This document shows, piece by piece, positions 35,387 through 46,300 of a stretch of 64,000 nucleotides of DNA. The notes beneath the pieces were generated by a model. It searched no databases. It was given only the letters and a program-made list of their open reading frames with translations, and was not told where the DNA came from. Each line of letters starts with the position of its first letter. Position 1 is the stretch's first letter. The stretch is from Virgisporangium aurantiacum. GTDB taxonomy: Bacteria; Actinomycetota; Actinomycetes; Mycobacteriales; Micromonosporaceae. The translations under genes were made by a program, and so were the position numbers. The stretch is from the NCBI RefSeq assembly GCF_016863635.1, contig NZ_BOPG01000061.1, forward strand, positions 1-64,000. Direction: 5' to 3'.

Positions 35387-37480
35387 GTGGGAATGGCTTC
35401 AGCGCGGAAGCCGGAAAGCGGATTCGACTTCGGGGGAGGCGTCGAAACCTTGTTCGGGCGCATTGCTGTCGCCGCCAACTTTACCGCTCAGCCGCTGGCC
35501 GAACCGCTGGGCTTCTGGTTGTCGCAGCTCAGTTTGCCGGCCGAAATAGCATTTGCCGAATACAATCAGATATTCCAGGCGCTGCTCGCCGAGAATAGTC
35601 CGCTGGCCACGAACCGGTCCGGGGCGAATGTCATTCTGGTCAGCCTCGGTGAATGGCAGGCCGATTCCCGCGACCTGGTGAATGATCTCGTCGGCGCCGT
35701 GCGGGCCTGCGCCGATCGCGCTCCGGTTCCGCACCTGGTGGTGTGCTGTCCGGCCGATGTGGCGGTCGGCGACGGGCTGGCCGAGAAGCAGTTGGTGGCG
35801 GCGTTCGCGGGCGACGCGCGGGTGCGCGTGCTCACGGAGGAGGACGTGCGCCGCCAGTATCCCGTCGCGGCGCGGTTCGACCCGTACGGCAACAGCACCG
35901 CGCACGTCCCCTACACGCCCGCGATGTTCGCCGCGCTCGCGACGGTGACGGTGCGCGCCGTGCACGCCGCCGCCACGCCGCGGCCGAAGGTGATCGTGGT
36001 CGACGCCGACAACACGCTGTGGGACGGCGTGGTGGGCGAGGACGGCGCCCTCGGCGTCGTGGTCGGCCCGGCCCGTCGGGCGTTCCAGGAGTTCCTGCTC
36101 GAACAGCGGGCCGCCGGGCGGCTGCTGTGCCTGTGCAGCAAGAACGTCGAGTCCGACGTGCTCGATGTCCTCAGTGGACACCCCGACATGCTGCTGCGCA
36201 CCGGACACCTGGCGGCGATGCGCGTCAACTGGGCGCCGAAGTCGGCCAACGTGCACGAGCTCGCGGCCGAACTCTCGCTGGGCGTCGACAGCTTCGTGTT
36301 CCTCGACGACAACCCGGTCGAGTGCGCCGAGGTGGAAGCCGGCTGCCCGGGCACGCTCGCGCTGCGGGTCCCCGCCGACGCCGAGGCCGTCGTGCCGTTC
36401 CTGCGGCACTGCTGGCCGCTCGACATCGCGGAGGTCACGGCCGAGGACCGGGAGCGCGCCGACCGGTACCGGGCGGAAAGACAACGGGACGCGGCGCGCA
36501 CGCAAGCGCCGTCACTGGAGACCTTCCTCGCGACGCTGGAGCTCACGGTCGACGTGCGTCCGCTCGCCGACGCCGACCTCGCCCGGGCGGCCCAGCTGAC
36601 CCGGCGCACCAACCAGTTCAACCTCACCACGGTGCGGCGCGGTCCGGCCGAGCTGGCTTCGCTGCCGGCCGGGCTGCGGTGCCACGTGGTCGACGTGCGC
36701 GACCGGTTCGGCGACTACGGACAGGTCGGCGTCGTGGTCGCGGGGGTCGAGAGGGACGCCCTGGTCGTCGAGACGTTCCTGGTGAGCTGCCGGGTGCTCG
36801 GGCGCGGTGTGGAGCACCGGATCCTCGCCGCGATCGCGGAGCTGGCCGGGGCGGAGGGGCGCACCCGCGTCGTCCTCCCGTACGAGCCGACGGAACGCAA
36901 CCAACCCGCGCTGCGGTTCCTGGAGTCGTTGCCGGCGCACCGCGTCGACACCGCGACCGGCGCCCGGTTCGAACTCGCGGTGGCTGCCGAGATCACGCCC
37001 CGGTATGAAGAGAAACCGGTCGCGGTCACCGTGGTCGAGGCGGCAGCGGAGCGGGAGACCGACTGGGCGTACATCGCGACGACGTTGGCGACCGCCGAAC
37101 AGGTGCTCGCCGCGATCGACGCGCGCCGCGGCGCTCCGGTGTCCACAGTGGTCACCGACGACCCCGTCGAGGCGGCGGTCGCGGCGATCTGGGCCCGGTT
37201 GCTGGACTTCCCGCCGAGATCCGTGCACGACAACTTCTTCGACCTCGGCGGGCACTCGATGCTGATCGTCCGCTTCGCCACGGCGGTGCGCGACGAGTTC
37301 GGGGTGGAACTGGCGATCGACGAGCTGTTCACCGCGGCGTTCACGGTCGCCGACATCGCCCGCACGGTGCGCCAGCGTCAGCTCGACTCGGCCAGCGAGA
37401 CCGAACTCGCCGATCTCCTCGACGAGCTCGACCAGCTCTCCGACGACGAGATCCGCGCGATGCTCGACCTCGAGCGATGA
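35387..37480 (+). CDS. FkbH-like HAD-family protein fused to a peptidyl carrier domain
   Basis: A 697-residue protein. FkbH-like enzymes convert 1,3-bisphosphoglycerate to a glyceryl unit bound on a carrier protein. The HAD motif DADNTLWDG (Asp206, Asp208) and the FkbH C-terminal acyltransferase-like part (RTNQFNLTTVRR, DRFGDYGQVGVV) are present. A carrier domain follows, with its phosphopantetheine Ser in FFDLGGHSM (Ser624). An acidic tail (LADLLDELDQLSDDEIRAML) ends the protein and could dock on the next enzyme. The start is uncertain: GTG 35387, ATG 35393 and a later TTG are all possible, and none has an ideal ribosome site. It probably loads the starter unit of the NRPS. Confidence 0.88.
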   Translation: MGMASARKPESGFDFGGGVETLFGRIAVAANFTAQPLAEPLGFWLSQLSLPAEIAFAEYNQIFQALLAENSPLATNRSGANVILVSLGEWQADSRDLVNDLVGAVRACADRAPVPHLVVCCPADVAVGDGLAEKQLVAAFAGDARVRVLTEEDVRRQYPVAARFDPYGNSTAHVPYTPAMFAALATVTVRAVHAAATPRPKVIVVDADNTLWDGVVGEDGALGVVVGPARRAFQEFLLEQRAAGRLLCLCSKNVESDVLDVLSGHPDMLLRTGHLAAMRVNWAPKSANVHELAAELSLGVDSFVFLDDNPVECAEVEAGCPGTLALRVPADAEAVVPFLRHCWPLDIAEVTAEDRERADRYRAERQRDAARTQAPSLETFLATLELTVDVRPLADADLARAAQLTRRTNQFNLTTVRRGPAELASLPAGLRCHVVDVRDRFGDYGQVGVVVAGVERDALVVETFLVSCRVLGRGVEHRILAAIAELAGAEGRTRVVLPYEPTERNQPALRFLESLPAHRVDTATGARFELAVAAEITPRYEEKPVAVTVVEAAAERETDWAYIATTLATAEQVLAAIDARRGAPVSTVVTDDPVEAAVAAIWARLLDFPPRSVHDNFFDLGGHSMLIVRFATAVRDEFGVELAIDELFTAAFTVADIARTVRQRQLDSASETELADLLDELDQLSDDEIRAMLDLER

Positions 37481-38823
37481 CCACGTTCCTGCTCAGCACC
37501 AGCGGTACCCACGGTGACGTCCTGCCGTTCGTCGGGCTCGGCCGGGCGCTCGTCGAGCGCGGGCACGACGTCACGCTGTACACGCACGAGTTCTACGCCG
37601 AGACCGCGCGCCGGGCCGGTGTGCGCGTAGTGGCCGCCGACACGCGCGACGAGTACGACCGGCAGATCGCCGACTCGCACAACCTGCTGCGCGACGTGGT
37701 CGGCGACATCGACAACCTCGTCGACTTCTACCGCCGGCACGGCCTGTTCGAGCAGATCCGGTTCGAGTACACGCACGCGGCGGCGGTGATCCGCGACCGC
37801 CGCCCGGGTGACGTGGTGGTGGTCGCCCGGCACACGTCGGGGCTCGCGGCGCTGATGCTGCGCGAGTCGTTCGGCGTACCGGCGGTGTGGGTCGGCCTCG
37901 CCCCCACGCAGTACATGGCGACGCCGCTCAACGAACGGATCTTTCCGCGCGGGCTTGGCGCACCGGTGAACGAGTTGCGGGCCGGCTTCGGGCTGCCGCC
38001 GGTGACCCGCTGGGGGACCTGGCTGCGGTCGGCGGACGTCCACATCGGACTGTGGCCGCGGTGGTTCGACGACGCGGGCGAGCCGGCGCCGGCCGGCGTC
38101 GCGCTGACCGGCTTCCTGCTCAACGACGAGGCCGAGACCGGCGCCGTACCGTCCGAAGTGGACACTCTGCTCCGGGCGGAGCCGGTCCTGATCACCGGCG
38201 GGTCGGGGCAGTTGCTGCACGGCGACTGGTACCGGGTCGCGGTCGAGGCGTGCGTGCGGGTGGGCCGGCCGGCCATCCTGGTCTGCCGGCACCGCGAGCT
38301 CGTGCCGGCCGACCTGCCGCCGGGCGTCCACTGGTTCCCGGCGTTGCCGTTCGCCACGGTGATGCCGCTAGTGGCGGCCGTCGTGCACCACGGCGGAGTG
38401 CTCACCGGCGCCCGCGCGGTCGCCTCCGGCGTGCCGCAACTGGTGCTGGCGCACGGGGTCGACCGGCCCGACAACGCCGCGCGGATGCGGCGGGTCGGCG
38501 TCGGCGAGTGGCTGCCGGCGGCGCGGTGGGACCCGGCGGAGGCGGCGGCGGTGCTGCGCCGGCTGCTCGACGATCCGGGATACGCGCGGCGGGTCCGCGA
38601 GCTCGCGCCGTCCGTGAACGCGGCGGCCGGTGCCACCGCGGCGTGCGAGCGGATGGAGGCGGTCGCGGGCCGGGTCGGTCGGGAGGGCGCGACCTTGGCC
38701 GAACCGTCCACAGTGGACGGACACGGCGGCGACCTGGCGGCGCGACTGCGCCGGCTGGATCCGCAACGGCGGAAGGCGCTGGCGGCGCTGCTGGCCGAGC
38801 GTCGGGCGGGAGTGCGGCAATGA
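37477..38823 (+). CDS. GT1-type glycosyltransferase of the NRPS operon
   Basis: A 448-residue glycosyltransferase of the antibiotic/sterol GT1 family. FLLSTSGTHGDVLPFVGLGRAL opens the acceptor domain and VHHGGVLTGARAVASGVPQLV marks the sugar-nucleotide site. It would attach a sugar to the peptide or to a carrier-bound intermediate. An extra basic tail at the end (RRLDPQRRKALAALLAER) resembles the helix found before condensation domains and in the next protein. It overlaps both neighbours by 4 nt. No sugar-biosynthesis genes are nearby, so a common nucleotide sugar is probably used. Confidence 0.87.
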   Translation: MTTFLLSTSGTHGDVLPFVGLGRALVERGHDVTLYTHEFYAETARRAGVRVVAADTRDEYDRQIADSHNLLRDVVGDIDNLVDFYRRHGLFEQIRFEYTHAAAVIRDRRPGDVVVVARHTSGLAALMLRESFGVPAVWVGLAPTQYMATPLNERIFPRGLGAPVNELRAGFGLPPVTRWGTWLRSADVHIGLWPRWFDDAGEPAPAGVALTGFLLNDEAETGAVPSEVDTLLRAEPVLITGGSGQLLHGDWYRVAVEACVRVGRPAILVCRHRELVPADLPPGVHWFPALPFATVMPLVAAVVHHGGVLTGARAVASGVPQLVLAHGVDRPDNAARMRRVGVGEWLPAARWDPAEAAAVLRRLLDDPGYARRVRELAPSVNAAAGATAACERMEAVAGRVGREGATLAEPSTVDGHGGDLAARLRRLDPQRRKALAALLAERRAGVRQ

Positions 38824-40301
38824 CGGACGTGGCGAGCCCGACCGACGCGCGCAGCCGGATCGGTCACCTGTCCGCGGAGCGGCGCGCCGTGCTCATGCGC
38901 CGCCTCGCCGAGCGCACGGCCCGGCCGGAGCAGCCGCCGGCGCCGGCACCGCGTCCACCCGCCGGCACGGACTCGACGGTCGGGTGCTCGCACGCGCAGC
39001 GCCGGGTGTGGCTGGCGGCGGAGATCTCCCCCGCTTCGGCGGGGTTGCACGTGACCACGGCGATCCGGTTGACCGGGCGGCTCGACGTGGCGGCGCTGCA
39101 GCGGGCGGTGTCCACCGTGGTCGCCCGGCACGACGGCTTGCGCACGGTCGCCGACGACAGCGGTCCGCTGGTGCGGCAACGGGTGCTGGCCGACGCGACG
39201 GTGACGGTGCGCCGGCTCGACGTGGACCCGGGAGCGGCGGCCGGCGCGGTGGAGGCCGTCCGGCGGGAGCGGTTCGACCTGCGTCGCGGCCCGCTGCTGC
39301 GGGTGGCGTTGCTGCGGCTCGACTCCCACGACCACGTGCTCGTCGTCGTGGGGCACCACTTCGTGATGGACGGCGGGTCGATGGGCGTCGTCGTGCGTCA
39401 ACTGGCCGCCGTGTACACCGCCGCGGTCCGCCGGACCCCGGTGCCGTTGCCGCCGCACGCGGTTCAGTACCCGGACGTGTCGGCGTGGCAGTGGGACCTG
39501 CTCGGCGACGGCCGGCTGGAACGGTCGCTGGACTACTGGCGGGCGACGTTGGCCGGCGCCGGCGAACCGCTCGACCTGCCGCTGCCGAAGCCCGACGGGC
39601 CATCGGCCGGAACCGTGGGCGTGCACCGGTTCACGATCGACGGGCGGGCCGCGCGGCCGTTGCGCCCGGGCGGGCTGGCGCCCGGTCTGCTGGCCGTCTA
39701 CACGGTGCTGCTGGCGCGCTACACCGGCCGGTGGGACCAGGTGGTCGGGATGTTCGTGGAGGGCCGCACGCGGGCCGAGACCACCGGCGTGGTCGGCAAC
39801 TTCACCAACCTCGTGGCGGTGCGCACCGACCTGACCGACCGGCCGGGGTTCGCGGTCGCGGCGACCCGGGTGCGCACCGCGATCGCCGGTGCGCTGGCGC
39901 ACCAGGACGCGCCGTTCGAGGCGGTGGTCGCGGCCGCCGCCCCGCCGCGCGTGGTCGGCCGGCCGCCGCTCGTGCAGGTCGCGTTCAACCTCCACAACCA
40001 CGCGTACGGGCACGCCGGCTGGCACGGGCTCGGCGCCGAGGTGTGGCCGGTCAGCGCCGACCACGACGATCTCGACCTGACGCTCGTCGCGGTGCCGGTG
40101 CACGACGGCACCGTGCGGGCCGCGTTCGAGTATCCGGCCGAGCGGTTCGCGCGGGAGCCGGTGGCCGCGCTCGCCGGACATCTGACGACGCTCGGCGCCG
40201 GCCTGCTGGCCCGGCCCGACCGGCCGGTGTCGGCGGTGCCGATGCTGCCCGCCGGCGAGACGGCCACGCTGCTGGCGTGGGGACGGGGACCCGGGGCGTG
40301 A
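38820..40301 (+). CDS. Stand-alone NRPS condensation domain
   Basis: A 493-residue free condensation (C) enzyme. A basic N-terminal helix (HLSAERRAVLMRRLAER, about 15-31) is followed by the C domain with an intact catalytic motif HHFVMDGGS (second His is the general base). It should join the FkbH-loaded starter acyl group to the first amino acid held on the next protein, whose N-terminus lacks a C domain. The 4-nt overlaps with the genes on both sides support fixed stoichiometry. A plain chain extension of the later genes in this frame is not domain-like, so the ATG at 38820 is secure. Confidence 0.9.
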   Translation: MTDVASPTDARSRIGHLSAERRAVLMRRLAERTARPEQPPAPAPRPPAGTDSTVGCSHAQRRVWLAAEISPASAGLHVTTAIRLTGRLDVAALQRAVSTVVARHDGLRTVADDSGPLVRQRVLADATVTVRRLDVDPGAAAGAVEAVRRERFDLRRGPLLRVALLRLDSHDHVLVVVGHHFVMDGGSMGVVVRQLAAVYTAAVRRTPVPLPPHAVQYPDVSAWQWDLLGDGRLERSLDYWRATLAGAGEPLDLPLPKPDGPSAGTVGVHRFTIDGRAARPLRPGGLAPGLLAVYTVLLARYTGRWDQVVGMFVEGRTRAETTGVVGNFTNLVAVRTDLTDRPGFAVAATRVRTAIAGALAHQDAPFEAVVAAAAPPRVVGRPPLVQVAFNLHNHAYGHAGWHGLGAEVWPVSADHDDLDLTLVAVPVHDGTVRAAFEYPAERFAREPVAALAGHLTTLGAGLLARPDRPVSAVPMLPAGETATLLAWGRGPGA

Positions 40302-43300
40302 CGACACTGTCCACTGTCGACACCGGTTCGGTGCTCGACCGCTTCCTGCTCCAGGCGACCGCCACCCCGGACGCGATCGCGGTGGTGGCCGGCGACACCG
40401 AACTGACCTACCGCGCGACGCTGGACCGGGCGCGGTCGCTGGCGGCCCGGCTGCGCGCCGACGGCGTCGGCCCGGGCGACCTGGTCGCGATCTGCGTCGA
40501 CCGGTCGGAGCACCTGGCGGTCGCGCCGATCGCGGTGTGGCTGACCGGTGCGGCGTACCTGCCGCTCGATCCGGCGTACCCGCCGGTCCGCACCGCCATG
40601 GTGCTCGAGGACGCCGGGGCGCGGGCCGTGATCGCGTGTGGAGGCACGGATTCGGCAGTGCCGGCCGGCGCTGCGCGCGTCATCATGATTGAAGAAGCCA
40701 CGGAAGGCCCGCAACATGCGGATGGCCCCGCGCCCGATGGCGCCGATGCGGCGTACGTGATCTATACGTCGGGATCGACGGGGCGGCCCAAGGGGGTCGT
40801 GGTCGAGCACGACGCGCTGGCGAACTTCGTGACCGCGATGCGGCGCGTGTTCGGCGGCGGGGCCGGGCACCGGTGGCTCGCCAGCACGTCGCTCGCGTTC
40901 GACATCTCCGGCCTGGAGCTGTACCTGCCGCTCAGCACGGGCGGCACGGTCGTGGTGAGCGGGGTCGCGGGCCACGACGGCGCCGCGGTGGTGTCCCTTG
41001 TGGACGGACACCGCGTGACGCACGTGCAGGCGACGCCGTCGGCGTGGCGGCTGCTGCTCGCGGCGGGACTCGACCGGCCCGACCTCGTGGCGCTCGTCGG
41101 CGGCGAGGCCCTGCCGTTGGAACTGGCGCAGCGGTTGCGGGCGCGGGTCGGCCGGCTGGTGAACATGTACGGGCCGACGGAGACGACGATCTGGTCGACG
41201 TGTTGGGACGTGCCGCTCTCACCCGACTCCGTTTCCATCGGGCGGCCGATCGACCGCACCGTGGTGTGGGTGCTCGACGCCGACGGTGGCCTGCAACCGA
41301 TCGGCGTGCCGGGCGAGCTCTACATCGGCGGCGCCGGGGTGGCGCGCGGGTACCTGCGGCGGCCCGAGCTGACCGCGGAACGGTTCGTGGCCGACCCGTT
41401 CTCGGCTGAACCCGGCGCCCGCCTGTACCGCACCGGGGACAGGGTGCGGTGGCGGCCGGACGGGACGCTGGAGTACCTGGGCCGGTTCGACGATCAGCTG
41501 AAGCTGCGCGGGCACCGGATCGAGCCGGGCGAGATCGAGGCGGTGCTGTTGCGCCGTCCCGCGGTCGCGGAGGCGGCGGTCGTGGTGCGGCCGGACCCGG
41601 CGGGGGATCCGGTGCTCGTCGCGTACGTGAGCCTGCGGTCGCCGGACGCGGAACTGCGCGCGTACCTCGCCGCGGAACTGCCGCCCGCGATGGTGCCCGG
41701 ACCGATCGTCGTGCTCGACCGGTTGCCGGTGACGCCGAACGGCAAGCTCGACCGCAACGCGTTGCCGGCGCCCGATCTCGCCGGCACGTCGCGGGAACCG
41801 GCGACGCTCACCGAGCTCGCGGTCGCGGCGGCGTGGCGGCGCGCGCTGGGCGCGGACCGGTTGGGCGCCGACGACGACATCTTCGCCGCGGGCGGCCATT
41901 CCCTGCAGGCGATGGCGGTCGCGGCCGACCTCGCCGCGGCGCTGGGCCGCCAGGTGCCGATCGGCCTGGTGTTCGGCAACCCGACGGTGGCCGGGTTGGC
42001 GGCGGCCCTCGACGGGACGGCCGTCGCGGCGATCCCGGCGGTCGTCGCGCCGATCCCGGTGGTGGAGCGGGTCGACGGCGCCCGGCACCGCGTCTCCTTC
42101 AGCCAGCTCAGCATGTGGCTCGCCGAGCGGCTCAGCCCCGACCGGCCGATGCTCAACACGTTCGCCGGGCTGCGCCTGCGCGGCGACCTCGACCGCGAGG
42201 CGTTGGCGGGCGCTGTCGAGGATCTGGTGGCGCGGCACGAGATCCTGCGGACGGTCTTCGTCGAGACGGACGGGGAGCCGTACCAGGTCGTGCTGCCGGA
42301 CGTCGTCGTGTCCATTGTGGACGTGGATCTCCGTGGTGCGCCGGAGCGGGCCCACGAGGAGGCGGACCGGCTCCGGCGCGAGCGGTTCGACCTGACCCGG
42401 GGACCGCTGCTGCGGGTGGTGGCCGCGCGCACCGCCGACCGGGAGCACCTGCTGCTCACCGTGTGGCACCACATCGCGATCGACGGGTGGTCGCTGGCGA
42501 CCGCGCTCGGCGAACTCGGCGCGCACTACGCCCGGCGGACCGGCGGTTCTGGTCCATTGCCCGCACTTCCGGTGCAGTACCTCGACTACGCCGCCTGGGA
42601 GCGTCGCCGCGTCGACGACGGCGACCTCGACGCCGCGATCGACGCCTGGCGCGACGCGCTGTCCGGCGACCGGCCGGACGCCGTCGTCGCCGCGGTGCCC
42701 GCCGCACCCGGCGGCCCGCCGCGCGGCGCGAAGCTGACGACGGTGCTGCCGGCCGCGCTCGTGGAACGGCTGCGCGGCGTTGGCAGCACAGTCGGTGCCG
42801 GAACCACCCCGTTCCACGTGCTCATCACCGGCTTCACCGCGCTGCTGGCCCGCTACACCGGCTGCGACGACGTGACCGTCGGCATGGTGGTGGCGGGCCG
42901 GCCGCATCCGCAGTTGGCGAACCTGATCGGGTCGTTCGTGCAGACGGTGCCGGTGCGCGCCGTCGACGCCACGACAACCGGCTACCGCGACCTGCTGGCG
43001 CGGGTGCGCGGTGCGGTGGTCGACGCGGTGGGCGGCCAGGACGTGCCGTACGACCTCGTGAAGGATCCGGACCGGCCGCCGCTGCGGTACGCGTGCCTGA
43101 TGATCGAGGGCGATTCCGGGCCGGTGGCCGGGTTCGGCGACCTCGCGGCCGAACGATGGCACCACGAGTTCGACGACGTGATGTTCGACCTGTCGCTGCA
43201 GGCGAGCCGCGTCGCGGCGGGGTTGCAGGTGACCGTCGAGTACCGGGCCGACCGGTACGACGACGCCACCGCGCACCGGTTCGCCACCCACCTGCGCACC

Positions 43301-46300
43301 CTGCTCGACGCGATGGCCGACGCACCCGACGACCCGATCGGGCGGCTGCCGTTGCTGACGCCGGACGAGCACCGCCGCGCGGTCGAGGGGTGGAACCCGC
43401 CTGCGCCAACCGATCCGGCCCGCTCCGTGCTGGCGGAGGTCAACGCCCAGCCGGCCGGCGTGGTGGCCCTGATCGACCCCGACGGAACCGAGACGACGTA
43501 CGGGGACCTGCGACGGCGGGCCGCCGGCGTCGCCCAGCGGTTGCTGCGGCTGGGCGTGCGGCCGGAGGAGCCGGTGGCCGTCCACCTGGAGCGCACGTCG
43601 TCGGCGGCCGTCGCGGTGCTCGGCGTGCTCGGTGCGGGCGCGGCGTTCGTGCCGGTGAGCACGATCGCGCCGGCGGCCCGGATCGCGGCGCAACTCGCCG
43701 ACGCCGGGGTGCGGTTCGCCGTGACATCGGCGGCGCTCGCCGGCGGGTTGCCCGCGGGACTGTCCATCGTGGACATCGCGGGCGTCGGTGTCGCGCAGGA
43801 GCTCCAGGAGGTCGGCGGCGACCGGCTCGCGTACGTCATCTACACGTCGGGCTCCACCGGTGTTCCGAAGGGCGTGCGGATCACCCACGCCAACCTGGCC
43901 AACACGTACCGGGCCTGGCGCGTGCAGTTCGGGGTGAACCGGCCGCGCCTGTTGCAGGTGGCCGACCTCGGGTTCGACGTCTTCGTCTCCGACCTGGTGC
44001 GCGGGCTGTGCAGCGGCGGCACCGTCGTGTTCTGTCCACGGGAGACGGTGCTCGACCCGGCCGCGCTGCACGCGCTGATCGTCGCGCACCGCGTCTCGAT
44101 GGTGGAACTGGTGCCGGCGGTGGCCCGGATGCTCGCCGAACACCTGCGCGCGACGGGCGGCCGGCTCGACGGGCTCGACCTCCTCGTGGTCGGCTCCGAC
44201 CAGCTGTTCGTCCGGGACTTCGCCGATCTCGTCGGGCTCGTCGGTCCACACACGACGGTCGTCAACTCGTACGGCGTCACCGAGGCCGCGATCGACAGCA
44301 CGGCCTACGCCGGGCCGGTGCCGCCCGGCGATCCGGCCGCGCCGATGCCGATCGGCTGGCCGATGCCCGGCATGACCGCCGACGTGCTCGACGCGTACGG
44401 CCGGCCGGCACCGGTGGGCGTCGCGGGTGAACTCGTGGTCGGCGGCGACGGCGTGGCTCGCGGCTACACGGACGCCGTTGTTGCCGCGGGCCGGTTCGGC
44501 GCCGATCCGCTGCGTCCCGGCCGGCGCGTCTACCGCACGGGCGACCTCGCACGGCGCCGCCCGGACGGCGCGATCGACCTCCTCGGCCGTCGTGACGGCC
44601 AACTGAAGATCCGCGGGCACCGCATCGAGCCCGGTGAGATCGAGGCGGTGCTGCGCGACCTGCCCGGCGTCGCCGACTGCGCGGTGGCCGCGTGGCCCGG
44701 CGCCACCGGCCAGTTGCAACTCGTGGCGTACGTGGTGGGGGAGCCGCCGGACCCGACGGCGGTGGGAGCGCGGCTGCCCGGGTACATGGTGCCGGCGGCG
44801 TACGTGCCGCTGGACCGCCTGCCGCTCAACGCCAGCGGCAAGGTCGACCGGCGCGCGCTGCCGGCACCCGACCCGGCGCAGCTGGCCGGCGTTCCCTACG
44901 TCGAGCCGGTCGGGCCGGCGCAGCGCGCGTTGGCGGGGATCTGGCGGCGGCTGCTCGGCGTCGACCGGATCGGCGCGCACGACTCGTTCGTCGCGTTGGG
45001 CGGGCATTCGTTGCTGGCGGCCCGGTTCGTCGCGGCCGTACGGGGCGAGCTGGGCGTGGAGCTTCCGCTCCGCGCGGTGTTCGATCCGGGGACGGTGGCG
45101 GGGCTTGCCGACCTGGTCGACGGCGCGGCGTCCACCGGTGCCGCGCCGACCGTTCCGCGACGACCGTCCGATGTGGACGCCCCGCTGTCGCCGGCCCAGC
45201 GCCGCATGTGGTTCCTGGACCAGCTGGAGCCCGGTACCGGGGTGCTCAACGTCCCCGACATCCTGCGCCTGCGCGGTCCGCTCGACGTGGCCGCCCTGGA
45301 GCGCGCCTGGAACCTGCTCCGGGAGCGGCACGAGGTGCTGCGGGTGCGGTACCCGGGGGACGAGCCGGTTCAGGAGATCGCCGCCTACGCGCCGGTTCCG
45401 TTGGTCGTCACCGACGTCCGCGGCGAGGCCGGGGCGCGCGACCTCGCGCAGGCCGACATCGTGGCGCCGTTCGACCTCGCCGAGGGTCCACTGTGGAGGC
45501 TGCGGCTGCTGCGGCTCGCGCCCGACGACCACGTGCTGTCGCTCGTCATGCACCACAGCATCACCGACGACTGGTCGGGTCGGATCCTGTTCGAGGAGCT
45601 GGCCCTGGCGTACGGCGGCGAGCCGCTGCCGTCGGTGACCGTCGCGCACGGCGACGTCGCGGCGTGGCAGTGGGACCGGCTGGGCGCCGGGCGGGAGGCG
45701 GCGGCCACGGAGTACTGGCGGTCGGCGCTCGCCGGTGCGCCGGACGTGCTGGAGCTGCCCACCGACCGCCCCCGGCCGCCGGTGCAGCGGCCGGCCGGGG
45801 GCACCGTGTGGCGGCGCGTCCCGGCGGACCTGTCGGGCCGGGTCGACCGGTTGGCCGCCGGCGCGGGCGCCACCGGGTTCATGACGCTGCTCGCCGCGTA
45901 CGCCGTGCTGCTGGCCCGGTTCGGCGGCCGGTCCGACGTGACCGTCGGCGCGCCCGTCGCCGGCCGCGACCTCCCCGATCTGCAGCGCGTGGTCGGCTGC
46001 CTGCTGAACACGGTGGTGCTGCGGGTGCGGCCGGCCGGGACGTTCCGTGCCGTGCTGACAACCATGAAGGCCGTGGTGCTCGATGCGCTGAGCCACGCCG
46101 ACCTGCCGTTCGAGCGGCTGGTCGACCTGCTGAACCCGCCGCGCAGCCTCGCCCACTCGCCGCTGTTCCAGGCGATGTTCAACGTGATCGAGGCCGACGG
46201 TCCGCCGCTGCGGCTGCCCGGCGTCGACGTCGACCACCTCGCCGGCACCGACCTGACCACCACCAAGGCCGACCTGTCGATGACGGCCACCCGCCACCCC

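Noticed and set aside
38630..40297. An upstream extension of the NRPS reading frame through the free C-domain gene
   Set aside because: The translated extension is Arg/Gly-rich with no domain, while the other frame encodes a clean condensation domain. GTG 40298 overlaps the previous stop codon.
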